NCBI GenBank assembly: GCA_036937835.1
Contig: CM072877.1
Location: 21,047,001 to 21,111,000 of the forward strand
Source of the DNA: Pampus argenteus
Lineage: Eukaryota > Chordata > Actinopteri > Scombriformes > Stromateidae
Length of the DNA: 64,000 nt
Direction of reading: 5' to 3'
Positions 23,301 to 36,300 of the stretch are shown piece after piece (positions within the stretch are counted from its first letter, which is position 1; the number at the start of each line of letters is the position of its first letter). The notes under the pieces are model-generated. The model was given only the letters and a program-made list of their open reading frames with translations, did not search any database and was not told where the DNA came from. Position numbers and translations under genes: made by a program.

Positions 23301-24574
23301 TCACCGGCGGTAACGCCCTCTCTCCTTGTCCCTCTCTCTGTCTCGATCTCTCAATCGCTCTCTTTCGCGGCGCAGTCCGCCGCGTTCGCGCTCACGCTGA
23401 CGCTCACGCTCCCGCCGGCTGCTCACGACCGCCTGTGTCCGCCGCAGGAAGTCGTCCACACGCATGTCGTAGTCGTGCTGCATGATGGGAAACACCGGAG
23501 AGATGTCAGTAGAGCACAAACACAGTAGAATGAGTAAAACTTTATAACTCACCGGGCTGGAGGCGAAGGCGCGGTGTGGCGGTGCCGCTCTCTGTTTGTC
23601 TCTGAAGCGAGGGGGCGGAGCCTCATGTGGCGGCAGGGGGGGGTGGTGGTGGTGGTGGTGGTATGCCTGATGAGGTGGCGGAGGAGGGTGGCTGTGGTGG
23701 TAATAGGAGGGGTGATGTGGGGGTGGCTGCTCCACGCTGGGGTACGCCGCCTGATGACATATACATCATCACACAGCAGCAAGATCAATAATCTGTCAAT
23801 AATCTAATATATTGTTTAAAAATAAATAAAAAAATAAAAAAGTTATACCAGAGTTTGCCAGGGAGCTGCAGGACCAACGCTGTGATGATAATCCCTCATG
23901 TAGTCGTTATAAGACTGACAGGAAGCAGAATCACAGTTCAATACCTGTTACTGAAGCTAATAGGCTAGCAGCTTTTAAAAAAAACTGAAGCTAAGTTAAC
24001 ACGTCCGGTACTCACCCCGTTGAGAAAAACGTCTCGTCTCACACTGGAGAAGCGTCTAAAAACAAAATAAAAGCTGAAATGAAATTACTCGACACGTTTC
24101 TGAATTGACAATCTTATTTCTTTTTTCAGAAAATTAAACCAACAGCTTGCTGGAGCTCCAATGTCTCACCTGTCCACCGGCTGGTTACGAAGGTCCTGGA
24201 TGAACCCTAAGAAGAGAGGGGGGAAAAAAAAAAAAAAAAAAAACACACATTACTTAAATTTGACAAATGAAAATAATCCACAGTTAGCATCTTAAAATTA
24301 AAATAAAATGACAACCTGCTCGCTGGTTGAAGTCAGGTGGACAGTCCGCTCGTGGTCGCTTCCTGCCGTGGAGGTCATACTCTTCAGGACGACGCCTACG
24401 TAGACAAGTCAACAAGTAAGACATACACACACACACGCGCACACACACACACACACACACACTCTCTCTCTCTCTAACAGCATTTCACCAAATAATTAAC
24501 ATTATTTTACTAATTTTTAATTCAAAAGGCCAAAATCAAAAAACACCATTTTGTCCTATTTTGCTTCACTCACT

Positions 24575-24611
<37 letters not shown>

Positions 24612-27600
24612 TCACAAAAAAAAAAAAGAAAGAAGAAGCCTCCAAAAGGGCCAACATACCGCTTCTGGTGTATATGTGGGAAGGGCTTGTTTGTTTCTCA
24701 ACAACACTTTTGATTATAAAAAACAGTTTTTCTCTCCACATCAAAGTCCATGTTAAAGGCTTTTAAAATAAACCCTCTTATTCTGAAAGGGTGGAGGGGG
24801 GGTGATGATGATGATGATGATGGTGGTGCAGTCCTGTCAAGCAATACACAAAGCCCTGCCCCCTCACAGACCACTCTGTCCATTGGATTCTATTTTATTC
24901 TTTGCCCCCTCCCCCCACACACACACTCACACGCTCAGTCCTGATTCAGTGTGGGTGTGTGTCTGTGTGCAGTCCAATAGGATTGAAGAAGACCCCCCTC
25001 TCCCCCGCTCAGACACATCACACCTTTTCATTGGGTACAGTCCACAGGCCACGCCCCTGCTCGACCAACCTGCACCACCTTCCCAAAAAAACAGAAACAG
25101 TCCACTGGAAACTCAAGACAGTCCCTCCATTTACCCCCCCCCCCCCTCTCTGGTTTATCTCCACCTTACTCGGCCCTCCCTCACCCCACCCCCCCCTCCA
25201 TCAGTCCAGCCAGTGATGGTCAGCCACAGTCCTGCTAAAAGCCAAACATTTAGATTTTGTTTTTTTTCTGCCCGAAGTACGAAATTCCTGCAAAGAAAAA
25301 AAGAGCTTCAAAGGATAAATTTAACAACAACAAAAATGTTGGTTTTGTTTAACTTAATTTAAAAAGTAAATTACGACTTAAAATTATAATAAATCTTTGA
25401 CTTTGTGTGATGTAAACTGTTAAATAAGCACCGCCCCAACAAGGATTTTAATTGCCTGCCTCACTCCAGACTTCAACCGAAGACGTCAGACGCAGAGTAA
25501 GGCGGCATACTGGTGAAAAACTCCAGACTGGAAATACAACAACCACCACCAGAGAATCAGCAGCGCTAGCCACTGGTAAAAGGTGGTGGGCATCTCCATC
25601 GTCCGACAGCAGGTGGCACCATGGTTGCAGCAGGAGAAGAAGAACAGGAAGCAGGAGGAGGAGGAGGAGGAGGAGCTTGGTGATTGGCTAACCTTCCCGG
25701 TTCACGCTGTGGCAGTCGGCCTCGAGGCCGTGGCTCTGACGGCGTCCGGCGCTTGTGTCGAACGCGGCGAGCGACCTGGTGAACGTCCACACTCTCATCC
25801 AATGGGAACAGTGCACAGAGCTGAGCGCCAACGTCAGGCTGGATCTCCTGAAAAAGGGAGATTTAGCAAGTTTAACAAAAATATTAACAATTTATGTCTT
25901 GCAGAAACAGAAGAAATTAAACTGCGAGCCGACCTGTCCATCTCGTCCGATTTTAACGGGCTTGTGTTCGTTCCAGGGGTTGGACAGGTGAGCAGTCTTC
26001 GTAAAAGGAAGCTCCCGCCTGTAAACAATAAAAAAGTTCATTAAGTGACATTTTTGTCACAATCTGATCAAAGAACATCTTGAATTGCTAATCAAGACGC
26101 TTCCTTTCCATTATGAGACAACAAAATCTGTTTGGGTCGAGGACGAGCCACCATCCATGTGGGTTCCCTAATAGAGTTGCCGCGGTTACCAGTGTTAGTG
26201 TTTGGATTTACCTGCAGAGCCAGTCAATCTTAAAGACTCCACCTAGCATCTTCGCGTTCATGCCGGCCGGAAGAACCCAGTGGATTGGAGATCCGCCGTG
26301 ATGGGACTCCGATGCCAACCGAGCAAAACCTAAAGACAACAAAACGAGACAAAGGTAGTTAGTGAATCCAAAAAAATCTCAATATTTACGCCGGGAACCA
26401 ATAAAGAACAAAACTTGAGAGAAAAAACACCTTGGAATTTGCCGCTCTCCCTCACAGAGAAGACAAGTACAACGCTACGAGCCGAACGGAAAGCTGCATT
26501 CAGCTTCTTCTCGTTCACCGGCAACGTCGACCACACGCCCTGAAAAATTATAGAAATGTCACTGAAACTTTATTTAAAAGAAACAGTCTGACAGGTTATT
26601 TTTGGACAACATGTTAGCATACCTTAGCTTTAGCCAGGGAGACATTCTCGTGGTTGTTGCTCTTGATGAGGAAAAAGCGAGCGTCTCGCAGGATATAACG
26701 CAGCTTACTGGTCGGATCTGAAACAACACAGGACGAGGCTGTAATCCTGTTACTTTATAGGATACTAATCCGACTTCTTATCAGGGAATCAACAGCTCTA
26801 ATATGACGACAACTTTTCAAATAACTTCTTAATATAGACAACAATAAGAACAACTTACTCTCCATCCCTTTGCGAACAGCTCGGACCGATGAGGACAGCT
26901 TCTCTTGCTTCTTCTCAGAACCTTTCCAAATAAAAGAACAAAAATAAATAAGAGAAGACGAGAGACCCAAGAGAAGACGAGAGCGGTGCAGGAGAAGACA
27001 AGAGGAGAAGAGGAGAAGAGGAAAGATAAGTCCTTTATTTGCAACACTACAGCAGACTTGTGGACTTCTGGTTACCTGAGGCCTCAGATGCGGAGCCGGA
27101 GCAAGCTGACTCGCCGTCGTCAGAGAAACTGACAGAGGAGGCAGAACGTGAGTCGCCAGCCTCACTGCGAGTATCGTAGTCATTCCCCTCACCGCCGCGA
27201 CGTTCATACTCCTCCTCTTCCTCCTCCTCATCCTCCTTCTCTCCCTCCTCCTCCTCCTCCTCTTCTTCTTCTTCTTCTTCCATGCCCTCGTCTTCTTCTT
27301 CTTCCTCGTCCTCTTCCTCCTGATCATCATCTTCCTCTACATGAGAGGCAGCGGGGGAGGAGCTTCCTGATCCATGCTCTGAGCCATACTCTGCTGCTGC
27401 CTCCTCCTCTGATTGGTTGTCCTCCTCATGGGGGGAGGGGCTCACCCGCCGCTCGTCACGCCGCAGCTTCTGTAGACAAAGGAATATGATTGGCTGTCAA
27501 ACCGTTGTCAGAGTGGTACTTCTATGATTGTATGACATGTAGTAGTAGTAGTAGTATCAGTACCTGGCTTACACCTTCCAGGCCTCTCTGGGACTCTCGC

Positions 27601-28423
27601 CGCCGTGTGTCCTCACCTCCATGGCTCCTGGTCACCTCTCGGGCCACTCGCCGACCCTTTCGCTCTTCGTAGTATTCGTGCCGGTAGCCGGTTGCATGGC
27701 GGCCACGAGGGCTTGACACCACCTTCTTAGAAGAAGAGGAGGAGGCAGGCAGAGGTGCAGCTGGGCCTCTCTTATTGGTGGAGGATGACCGGGAGGGGGT
27801 GTGGCTTGATGAGGTGCGGAGCCTCTTCAGTTCCTGGCTGTCAGAGCGCTCACTCTTCCTCTTTGTTCCTGGCAAAAAAAACACAAGTTCAGATCTGACA
27901 CGACTACAGCTGCAAGTATTTTATCAAAAGTACCATCAGTAGTACTGGTACCTTTCTTGTCACTGACATGTCGCTCGGTCTCAGGGTTGTACAGCTCGTC
28001 ATCCTGATCTGGAGCTTCGGTCAGAATATCTTCGAGAACATTAAGCTCTCCATCTGAAACAACACACAAAAGAAATCAGTTTTAGTTAAAACTTTCACTT
28101 CTTTCCCCATTTCCTCCTTCTGTCCTCACTTCTCTCCCCACTTCTCTCTCCATTTCCTGTCTTACTTCTCTCCTTACAAATGCTAAAATCTGGAAATAAC
28201 TACAGTCATTATTATATGTCTTTAGAAACTTTTGATGTAGCACTTTATTCTTGCACTACTTATTTATACCTTTTTTAATTGCATTTTATTTTACTAACTT
28301 AATTTGTCTTCATTCTTCTTTTTATTACATTGTGTTGTATTTTGTGCAATGCTGCTTCTACGCTGTAATTTTCCAGTTTGGGATTAATTAAGTATATCCA
28401 TCTATTTCCTCCCCGTCCTCTCA

Positions 28424-28468
<45 letters not shown>

Positions 28469-28803
28469 CACTGTCATATACAAATAAAAATGACATTACA
28501 TTAATTTGATAAGTGATCAGAAGAGATCGTGGATTAGATAAATAATACTATAGGACTGAGCGAGGCCGCAGACTAACAGTTAGCCGCAGATGCTAACAGA
28601 CACCATGTTGAACAACATACATCACAATAACACGTGGACAACATATATGTGAATAATAACATGTGAACTGATCACTGACATCAAAGTAATAACATATCAA
28701 TAAACTGCTGTAATTGAGCCGCTGATGAACAAAGACAGCAGCCATGCTAACAAAGCATCCAGCGGCGGGCCTCACCTTTGTCCTCGCGCCGGTCGGCTGC
28801 CAT
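23301..28803 (-). CDS. ythdc1: YTH domain m6A reader YTHDC1
   Basis: YTHDC1 is the nuclear reader of N6-methyladenosine and acts in splicing and mRNA export. Sixteen exons join in frame: complement(28776-28803, 27952-28053, 27564-27868, 27076-27469, 26859-26921, 26623-26717, 26431-26539, 26212-26329, 25934-26018, 25693-25847, 24316-24395, 24170-24206, 24016-24055, 23849-23914, 23553-23750, 23301-23477), about 683 residues (human 727). The order is: N-terminus (MAADRREDK), a basic and serine-rich segment, a long Glu-rich tract in exon 4, the YTH domain (about residues 298-425) with cage tryptophans Trp332 (GVWSTLP) and Trp383 (SPIHWVLP), an Arg/Pro region, a His/Pro-rich tract, and an RE/RD-rich C-terminus ending ERGRYRR. 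The exon 3 donor had to be placed at GTACTG (27563) to keep frame. Simple repeats inside exons 4, 15 and 16 are typical of this gene. Confidence 0.94.
24424..24620. repeat. CA and GA-type microsatellites in ythdc1 intron 10
   Basis: (CA)n at 24424-24462 followed by (CT)n, and a second (CA)n at 24579-24607 followed by an A-run, lie just upstream of exon 11. Confidence 0.9.
28225..28480 (+). mobile_element. LINE 3' tail plus (TA)n microsatellite
   Basis: The stretch TTGTGTTGTATTTTGTGCAA with TTCCAGTTTGGGATTAATTA matches the 3' tail of the LINE seen at 12450-12650. It is followed by about 20 TA units (28427-28467). It lies in ythdc1 intron 1. Confidence 0.6.
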
Positions 28804-30335
28804 CACAGCTGCTACGGCGTCCTGCCTCGCGCGCAGGTGACGATAAAGATAAAATTGATTTCTAGTTAATGTGAAGACGAAATAAGCAGAAAGTCAGACT
28901 GAAAGCAGCTGAAAAGAAGGTAAAATGGCGGACCAAGTCTGTTATTGTAGCGCCTTCTTTTTCTTCTTCTTCTTCTTCTTCTTTTTCCTTCTTCTTCTTC
29001 TTCTTCTGGTTGAGAAGCAGCTCACTGGTGAACTACCTGGTGGTTGGTCGGTATTGCAGTTTAGAAACAAGACCCATGTTTTCTAATATTTGTGTCAGTT
29101 TTGCTTAAAAAAATCTACTTTAAATGAATAATTTAATTAAACAAAAAAGTGGGGTCTGGAGAAAAAACAAAACTCACTGTAGTCCTCAGTGCTAATAGTT
29201 AGTTACACAATAGTGGGTTGAGTAGTATGTGTGCAAATATAAACCGTAATAAACTGCAATCCTTTTGGTAGTATTTTATTCTAAAAGTAGAAAATAGGAG
29301 TTTTATGCTGTCTTTCTAAAACTTAATTAGTAAATTAGTAAATGAATACCCCTATATAGTTAAATATTTGTGATTACGTTTACCAGCAGCATAAGGACAC
29401 ATTAATACATTTTAAAAAGTACTTTTTAAACAGAAAGTTAATTATTTACTTATTGTAAATCTCTTTAATTACATAAGGCCATAAGTTACACTTTGCTAAT
29501 ATGGAGACAATCATTTTATAATAAATTTTAAGGTAAATACTTTATAAAACTCAGAGGTAAGCCCATCATTGCCTGGTGATTGAATTTTTTTTTTTTATCT
29601 TTAGTTGTGAAAGTATTTACCTTTTTGGAGCATTATGTGCTAAAATTATTAAATGCAGATTCTATCTCCAATTTTTAGTTGGTTAATAAGTTTATTTCTG
29701 CATTTCTTTTTTTAAAATAAACAAAATACCTGCTGTTCTTTCCACCCTCCTCTAACCACTTCTGTCACAAGATTACAAAGGCCCCTTCTTGCCCTCCCTG
29801 CACAGATTTCATCCAGTTCTTACTGTAATTTTCCCTAATATGATAACATGGTTTTTATTGTTTACATTATTTAAAAAGGGAATCATCACAATCTCCAGCA
29901 AACTGACAGATGAGAAAGCATAAAAACATAGAAAAAAACTAGTAACATGCAATAAAATAATAACATGAATGTGTACACAGGGCGAGATCTTTTTAATTGT
30001 ACAAACTTCAAATAAAAACCTTTACAGGATATTTCAATAATACAAAGCATACATTAGTGTTGATACGGAAAAAAAAACAAAATAAAACAAGACATGTTAA
30101 CTAAGAGTAAGGGAGCTTGAGGTCATTCTTCCATCCATTGAAGACACACACACACAGAGTTATTTATCATGTCAGTGTTACCGTTGTTGTGTAATTCAGG
30201 ACATACAGTAATGTCAAACCTGCATACAGCAGCCTTTGTTCAGAAAGTTTCAGCAACAGCAGCAGAGATTTCTGGATAGTAGGAAGAAGGTTTCTGAGAT
30301 TAAAAATAGTACGAGAAGAAAAAAAACAAGGACAG
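28804..30335. other. Spacer between ythdc1 and the ABC transporter
   Basis: 28804-28990 is the divergent promoter side of ythdc1, with a CpG-rich start and (TTC)n runs. The rest is AT-rich with a decayed L1 fragment (29500-29600). No gene is seen. The 5' UTR of the ABCC gene presumably lies just left of 30336. Confidence 0.45.
29500..29620 (-). mobile_element. L1-like RT fragment
   Basis: The minus strand reads QSPGNDGLTSEFYKVF, the diagnostic block before RT motif A in fish L1 elements. Surrounding frames are broken. Confidence 0.5.
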
Positions 30336-33300
30336 ATGGAAGATCTATGCAGCGTCAGTGGTCTGGATCCTCTCTGGGTGAGTTTCACTTTATATTTTTT
30401 ATATTTAGATGCCGATAAAAACACTTTTAATGAGTCTTTGTTATTAAATACACAAAAATGTAATGTAAAATATAGATATAAACATAACAAGTGTATGGTT
30501 ATAACCATTTTCTTTCCCTTGTTCTTCATTTTTTCATGCAGATTGCCATTTAATAGACATATATATATTTAGTATATGAATATAAAGTAATGAAACAGAC
30601 AGCTTCGTGGTAGTTAAATGGGCACAAAGTCCAAAAAAAGTGGACTGAGCTGCAGTAAATTGCTCTTCGCATCCCATTTCATTTAAAACAATGGCACCAG
30701 ACTCACAAAACTCTGATCAAGCTGTCAAATTAGGCAGTGCTGATCAAATTTGAGTCCTATTTTCCCACCTCAAAAAAATAACAAACATATTTTAGTGTAC
30801 AAAAATTTAAACTCAAAGTTGAAATAATTTTAACTTTGAGTGCAAATATACTACATTTATAACATGTACTATTATCACAAAATGTCACTTTTTCATTAAA
30901 AAATGGGTTTTCTATGCGCAGGACTGGAACCTGACATGGTACACCACCAGGCCAGATCTAACTCAGTGTTTCCAGCACACCATCCTGGTGTGGTTCCCCT
31001 GTGTTTACCTGTGGACCTGTTCACCTGTCTACCTGCTCTACATGCAGCTCCGCCCTCACCAAGGCATCATCCCACTATCCAAACTCTGCTGCACTAAGAT
31101 GGTAAAAAAAGAATTATCTTAAACCAAAGACTGGCTAAACCTGGTTTGGGTTTGGGATTAGAATTTGGATTTTTGCTTAATTACGGTATGTGGAGGATTA
31201 GGATTAGTCATTAGCCTACACTCAGTAAACCATAATGACAAAAATAGGATCTTAAAAAATTGAAATTTAGCTCAGGTGCCTTTCATTTCTCTAGGGTTAG
31301 GGTTAGAATTAGAGTTAGATGTGAGATGTTTCTACACCTTGTTTGGTGATAAATTCAATTGATTGGGCATGATTTGCAAAGACAAACACCTGTCTATATA
31401 CCAAGTCATGAGGTAGAAGGAACTCAGAGACATGTTTGTGTCAAAGCAAAAACGTGTCTGCTGCATTGAAGGTTTGCAAGAGCACAGTGGCCTCCATCAT
31501 TCTTAAACAAAAGAAGTTTCAACAAGGACTTTTTCTTGAGCTGGTTGCCAGCCATATTGAGCAATCGGGGTAGAAGGGCCAGGGTAAAAGAGGTGACAAA
31601 AATCTGGTAGTCACTCTGGCTGAGCTCCAGAGATCCAGTGTGAAGATGGGAGAATTTTCAAAAAGGACAACCATCAGTGCAATACTCCACCGATCTGCAG
31701 AAGTGCTTGAAGTTTGCAAAAAAAAAAAATTCTCTGGTCTGATGAAAATCATGTTTTCATATCCTGTTGTCATTTTGGAGCATTAATGATTGAAAAATGT
31801 ATTTCTGCAGATCCTTTGTTTGAGTCTGGCAACGTTTGGCCTTCTGGATATCATTTACCTCCTGGTGAAGAAGAATGAGGAGATCCACAACCACATGGTC
31901 TTCCTCCTGGGCCCTTTGGTCCGAAGTGCCACTCTGGTACGTCACACATACCCCCCCATACCCAAAGACCACATGTCCAAATGTCATCATGAGAACTTCC
32001 TCTTCCTTCCTCAGGTTCTGGCAGTTGTTATAATCCATGTAGAGAGGATGAAGGGCTGTCGATCGTCCATTCTCCTTTTCCTCTTCTGGACTCTTCTGGT
32101 TCTTTGCTCCATTGTTCCTCTGAAGGTCAATGTTGAACAGATTATTGATCAGGTATGTCAGGGTTTAAGTTGAACAGGTTAACTTTAAGTTGAACTATTA
32201 TTGTTTTTTAGGTAGTTTTTCTTTATTTGAATCAAGGGTCTAAGGACAGAGGGTTATATGAATAAAATTTTATTTATTTCCTCATGGATGCACGCACATG
32301 GATGATGATTTTGATACAGAGCTGTGCTGTATTGTGTAGCGGAGTCAGCTCCAACAGCTATATACAGTATAGAAAAGAGGGTTTCAACCATTTAAACCAT
32401 GGGTCGCAGTATTTCACAGCTCACTGAGCTTTCTGGCAGGGACTCAGATCTAAATTTACTCTCCTCTGGAAGTGTCAATGTATACATAAGTTAATGTGTG
32501 TTTGTGTTAATCATTTCATAGGCAGCAGTTCGTACATAGCTGCTAATTTCTTAGGTTTCTTGGAAAGGAGGGAGGAATATTGAGTTTTAAAATAACTGTG
32601 CTGTATCTGACAACACAGTACAGCTCTGTCTTTTTTTTCAGGGTTTTTCATCACGAGCTGTTCCTTTCATGGCAGTTTTCGCCTGTTTTTCCCTCCAGCT
32701 CATTCAGCTCATCCTCTGCTGCTTCTCTGACCGACGACCACTGTCTGCCAAACACACCTATGTCCAGGTACGACACATGCACGCCCAAATATGACACACA
32801 CATGCTCCTATTGATATTGATATATGATGGTAAATGTGAATTTCTGTTTTTTCTTCTCATCAGAATCAGTGTCCAGAAGAAGATGCCTCTTTTCTCTCCA
32901 GGTTTTTCTTCTTTTGGTTCAGCAGGTAGAAACTTAAATTCAACAAAAATCCCCAGACAACACCAAGCAGCTGCCAGGATAGTTTTGTGTCCATGCCATC
33001 TATATCTGATTAATTAAATAATGTTGTTTCTGAAATACAAACGGAAAAAGGAGGAGAACAAGAAGAAATGTAATCTTTATATTCTTGATTTGGTGTTTCG
33101 CTGCAGGATCAGATAATGCTCTGAAACCTGCAGTGTAAAAATGATTTTTAATGTTTCTGCCGTGTAAATGAATGTTAATAATAAATGTAAATGATTCATG
33201 TAAATAAAATAAACAAATAAAGCAGCTAAGAGCCACTGCTAAGGTAACTTTACACTGGTGCAGCTGTCATGACAACAAAAATCATGCAAAAGGATTGTTG

Positions 33301-36300
33301 TAGAGATGACTTACATTACAGAGTACTGGAAGAGACAAAACATGGGCTATAACCTGCTGAAACAAACTCCTCTAACCACACTAACCACTAAAGGTCCACT
33401 TCACTGTGTGTAACAGCCAAAGGAGGTCAGAGAACAAGAAGAAGAAACATAATCTTTATATTCACACTGTGATGTAAGTTTTTACAGGTCTGTGAGTTAA
33501 TTCACATGTTCCTACGAAACATGTTGAGTCCAGCAAAACATGTTTGTGTCACTGTGAAACACATTTGTACGCCAATGAAACATCTATTGTGCTTTGTTTG
33601 TCAGTTTAGTAATTCGTGGCTACCGACGCCCCCTGCAGGCTGCAGACCTGTGGTCCCTGCGGGATGGGGACTCCTCCGTCCGGATCCTGTCTGACATGGA
33701 GACGGCCTGGACTCAGCACTGTTCAGAGCTGCAGTGAGACACTTTACATAATATTTGAACTGAGGGTAGGGTAATAAAGAAATGTAACTATGTAACTTCT
33801 ATAATGTTCTGCAGGAAGGAGCCTGGTGGTTCTGGACCTTCCTGTTCTTCATCTGTTGGTTCTGCCAAGCTGACAGAAAAAACTCAACTACTGAGGAAGA
33901 GGAGGAAGAAGAGTAGCTATGGTCTCTTCCTCCTTCATACACTGGGACAGAGCTTCGGTCCAGACTTCCTGTGTGGGACATTGTGCCTGCTCCTCCATGA
34001 CGCCTTCATGTTCACTGTGCCACAGGTGCTCAGGTTGGTGCCTAAGAGGTCAAAGGTCAAAGTGCTGCCCACACAGATGCTAATATTACTAGAGTGAAGT
34101 TGGCGGGAGGGTGTGTACATTTGAATAAGGTCACAAAGATAATGGGTGGCAGATCCACAAACAGCTTTGTATGTTACCTTAAGGATTTTGTACTCAATGT
34201 GGAAGCCAGTGATGGTTAAATAAAATTGCAGTTATATGATGGGGCTGTCAAACATGGCACCAAGGTTTTGGACCAGAGAGGATGGGGTTTGCCTGTGTCG
34301 ACGTGAAAACCTAGCCCATATTTCAAAACGATGTGTCCATGGGGCAGCATGTAGATGCAGACTAAAAGTGGGCCCAAAACACAAACTTGTAGGACTCCTT
34401 GTTTCACTGGAGTGATATTGACTGTCCCTGAGAGCAGGTAGTCTGTCTGGAATGATGTAAACCACACCAGGGCGGTTCCTGGTATGATCAGACATTTTTC
34501 CTTGCTGTTGAATAGGATGAAAAGGATCAACTGATCAGCAGGAAGTCACTGGTTACCTAGAAAGTGCTGTCAATTACCAATATTTGTGTTTTTTAACTTG
34601 TTCACCATGTATATTGTTCATGTTATTATGTGTTGTCAGCCTTCTGCTGGGCTTCATGCGGGACCAGGACACAGCCATGTGGAAGGGTTACCTATTTGCC
34701 TCGCTACTGTTCCTGCTGTCCTGCCTGCAGTCTCTGCTGCACCATCAGTATATGTATCGTTGCTTCACTGTGGGAATGAGACTGAAAACTGCGGTCATGG
34801 GCCTCATCTACAGAAAGGTAAAGGAAAAATATAACTCTCCCTGATGAGCTCTGACACCATGAATGTTGTTAACTAAGTTTTATTATTTGAACAGTGTCTG
34901 GTGATGAGCAGTACAGCTCGGCAGAAGTGCACGGTGGGAGAAATTATCAACCTGGTTTCAGCCGATACCCAGAAGCTGATGGACTGCGTGGTTTACTTCA
35001 ACAGTGTGTGGATGGCGCCTGCCGAGATCGCGCTCTGCTTCTTTTTCCTGTGGAAGGTAGAAACAAAATGCTCTGAGATTCAGTTCAAGTGACAGAGAGA
35101 ACTGAAATGATAGATAGATAGATAGATAGATAGATATCAATAACATCTGTGACGTCTTATAACAGCCTCTTTCTGTGATTGGTTGATAGGTGCTCGGTGC
35201 TTCTGCTTTAGCCGGTATCGCCACTGTCGTCCTGCTCTTCCCTCTGAACGGATTCATTGCTAAGATGAGGAGCAAACTGCAGGTGAGGAAACTTGGATTC
35301 CTCCTTTTTTTGGTTTGTTTCAACCTTTATTAGTTGTGATGGTAGAGACAGCAGTGTGTTCATCTCAGGAGGTCCAGATGAAGTTCATGGATGGTCGGAT
35401 TAAACTGATGAACGAGATCCTGAATGGTGTGAAGATCCTGAAGTTCTACGCCTGGGAGAATGCCTTCCTGCGGCGTATTGGCGAGCTGCGAGACAGAGAA
35501 CTGAACGCCCTGCGAAAGTCTCAGATCCTCTATTCCATCTCTCTGGCTTCCTTTAACTCTTCCTCCTTCCTGGTGAGACTCACCTGTCCGTCTTTTGTCA
35601 CCATTTTGATGGTTTCAAAGTGTGAAGACACAAATCCAAATTGCTGCCATTAAAAAACACACTTGCGTTCTGTGCTGGTTCTTCTTTACCTTTACTGAAC
35701 TTACAAAATGTTCTAAATTTTTAAGTTTATTATTTTTAACAAGCAGATAATTAATTATTTCCCCGTGGTGTCAGATTTTAATTGCAGTGTTTGCAGTCTA
35801 TGTTCTGATCGATGAGCGAAACACTCTGGATGCTCAGAAGATCTTTGTTTCGGTCCTTCTCGTCAACATTTTAAAGAATCCTCTAAGTCAGCTTCCCTTC
35901 GCCATGAACACTACCATGCAGGTAAGTCTCAGCCAATCAGAACCCTGCAATGTCAAATACTCAGTAGTGTTTAAGACAGCAGAGACACTGTAGTGTCTGT
36001 TTGCTTTTAGGCTTTTGTCTCACTCAGACGTCTGGGAAACTTCCTGCTGCAGGATGAGCTGAAGCCTGACGATGTGGAGAGACTGCCTCATAATACAGGT
36101 ATGAATAGCAACACACACCTGATCAACATACTTCATGTGAAGATGGTGATCGTTTTCAAAACTAGCTTGTTGTTAGCTGGGTATTGGTCGAGGAGAGAAA
36201 ATTCATGAAGACGTTATGATTTACAGAAGCTGCATCATCACACCAGGTCACATGACAAATGTTTAAATGACAGGTGATCACAAATAAGGAAAAGTATTGA

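Noticed and set aside
27148..27489. Plus-strand ORF rich in Pro and Leu
   Set aside because: Antisense shadow of the Glu-rich exon 4 of ythdc1.
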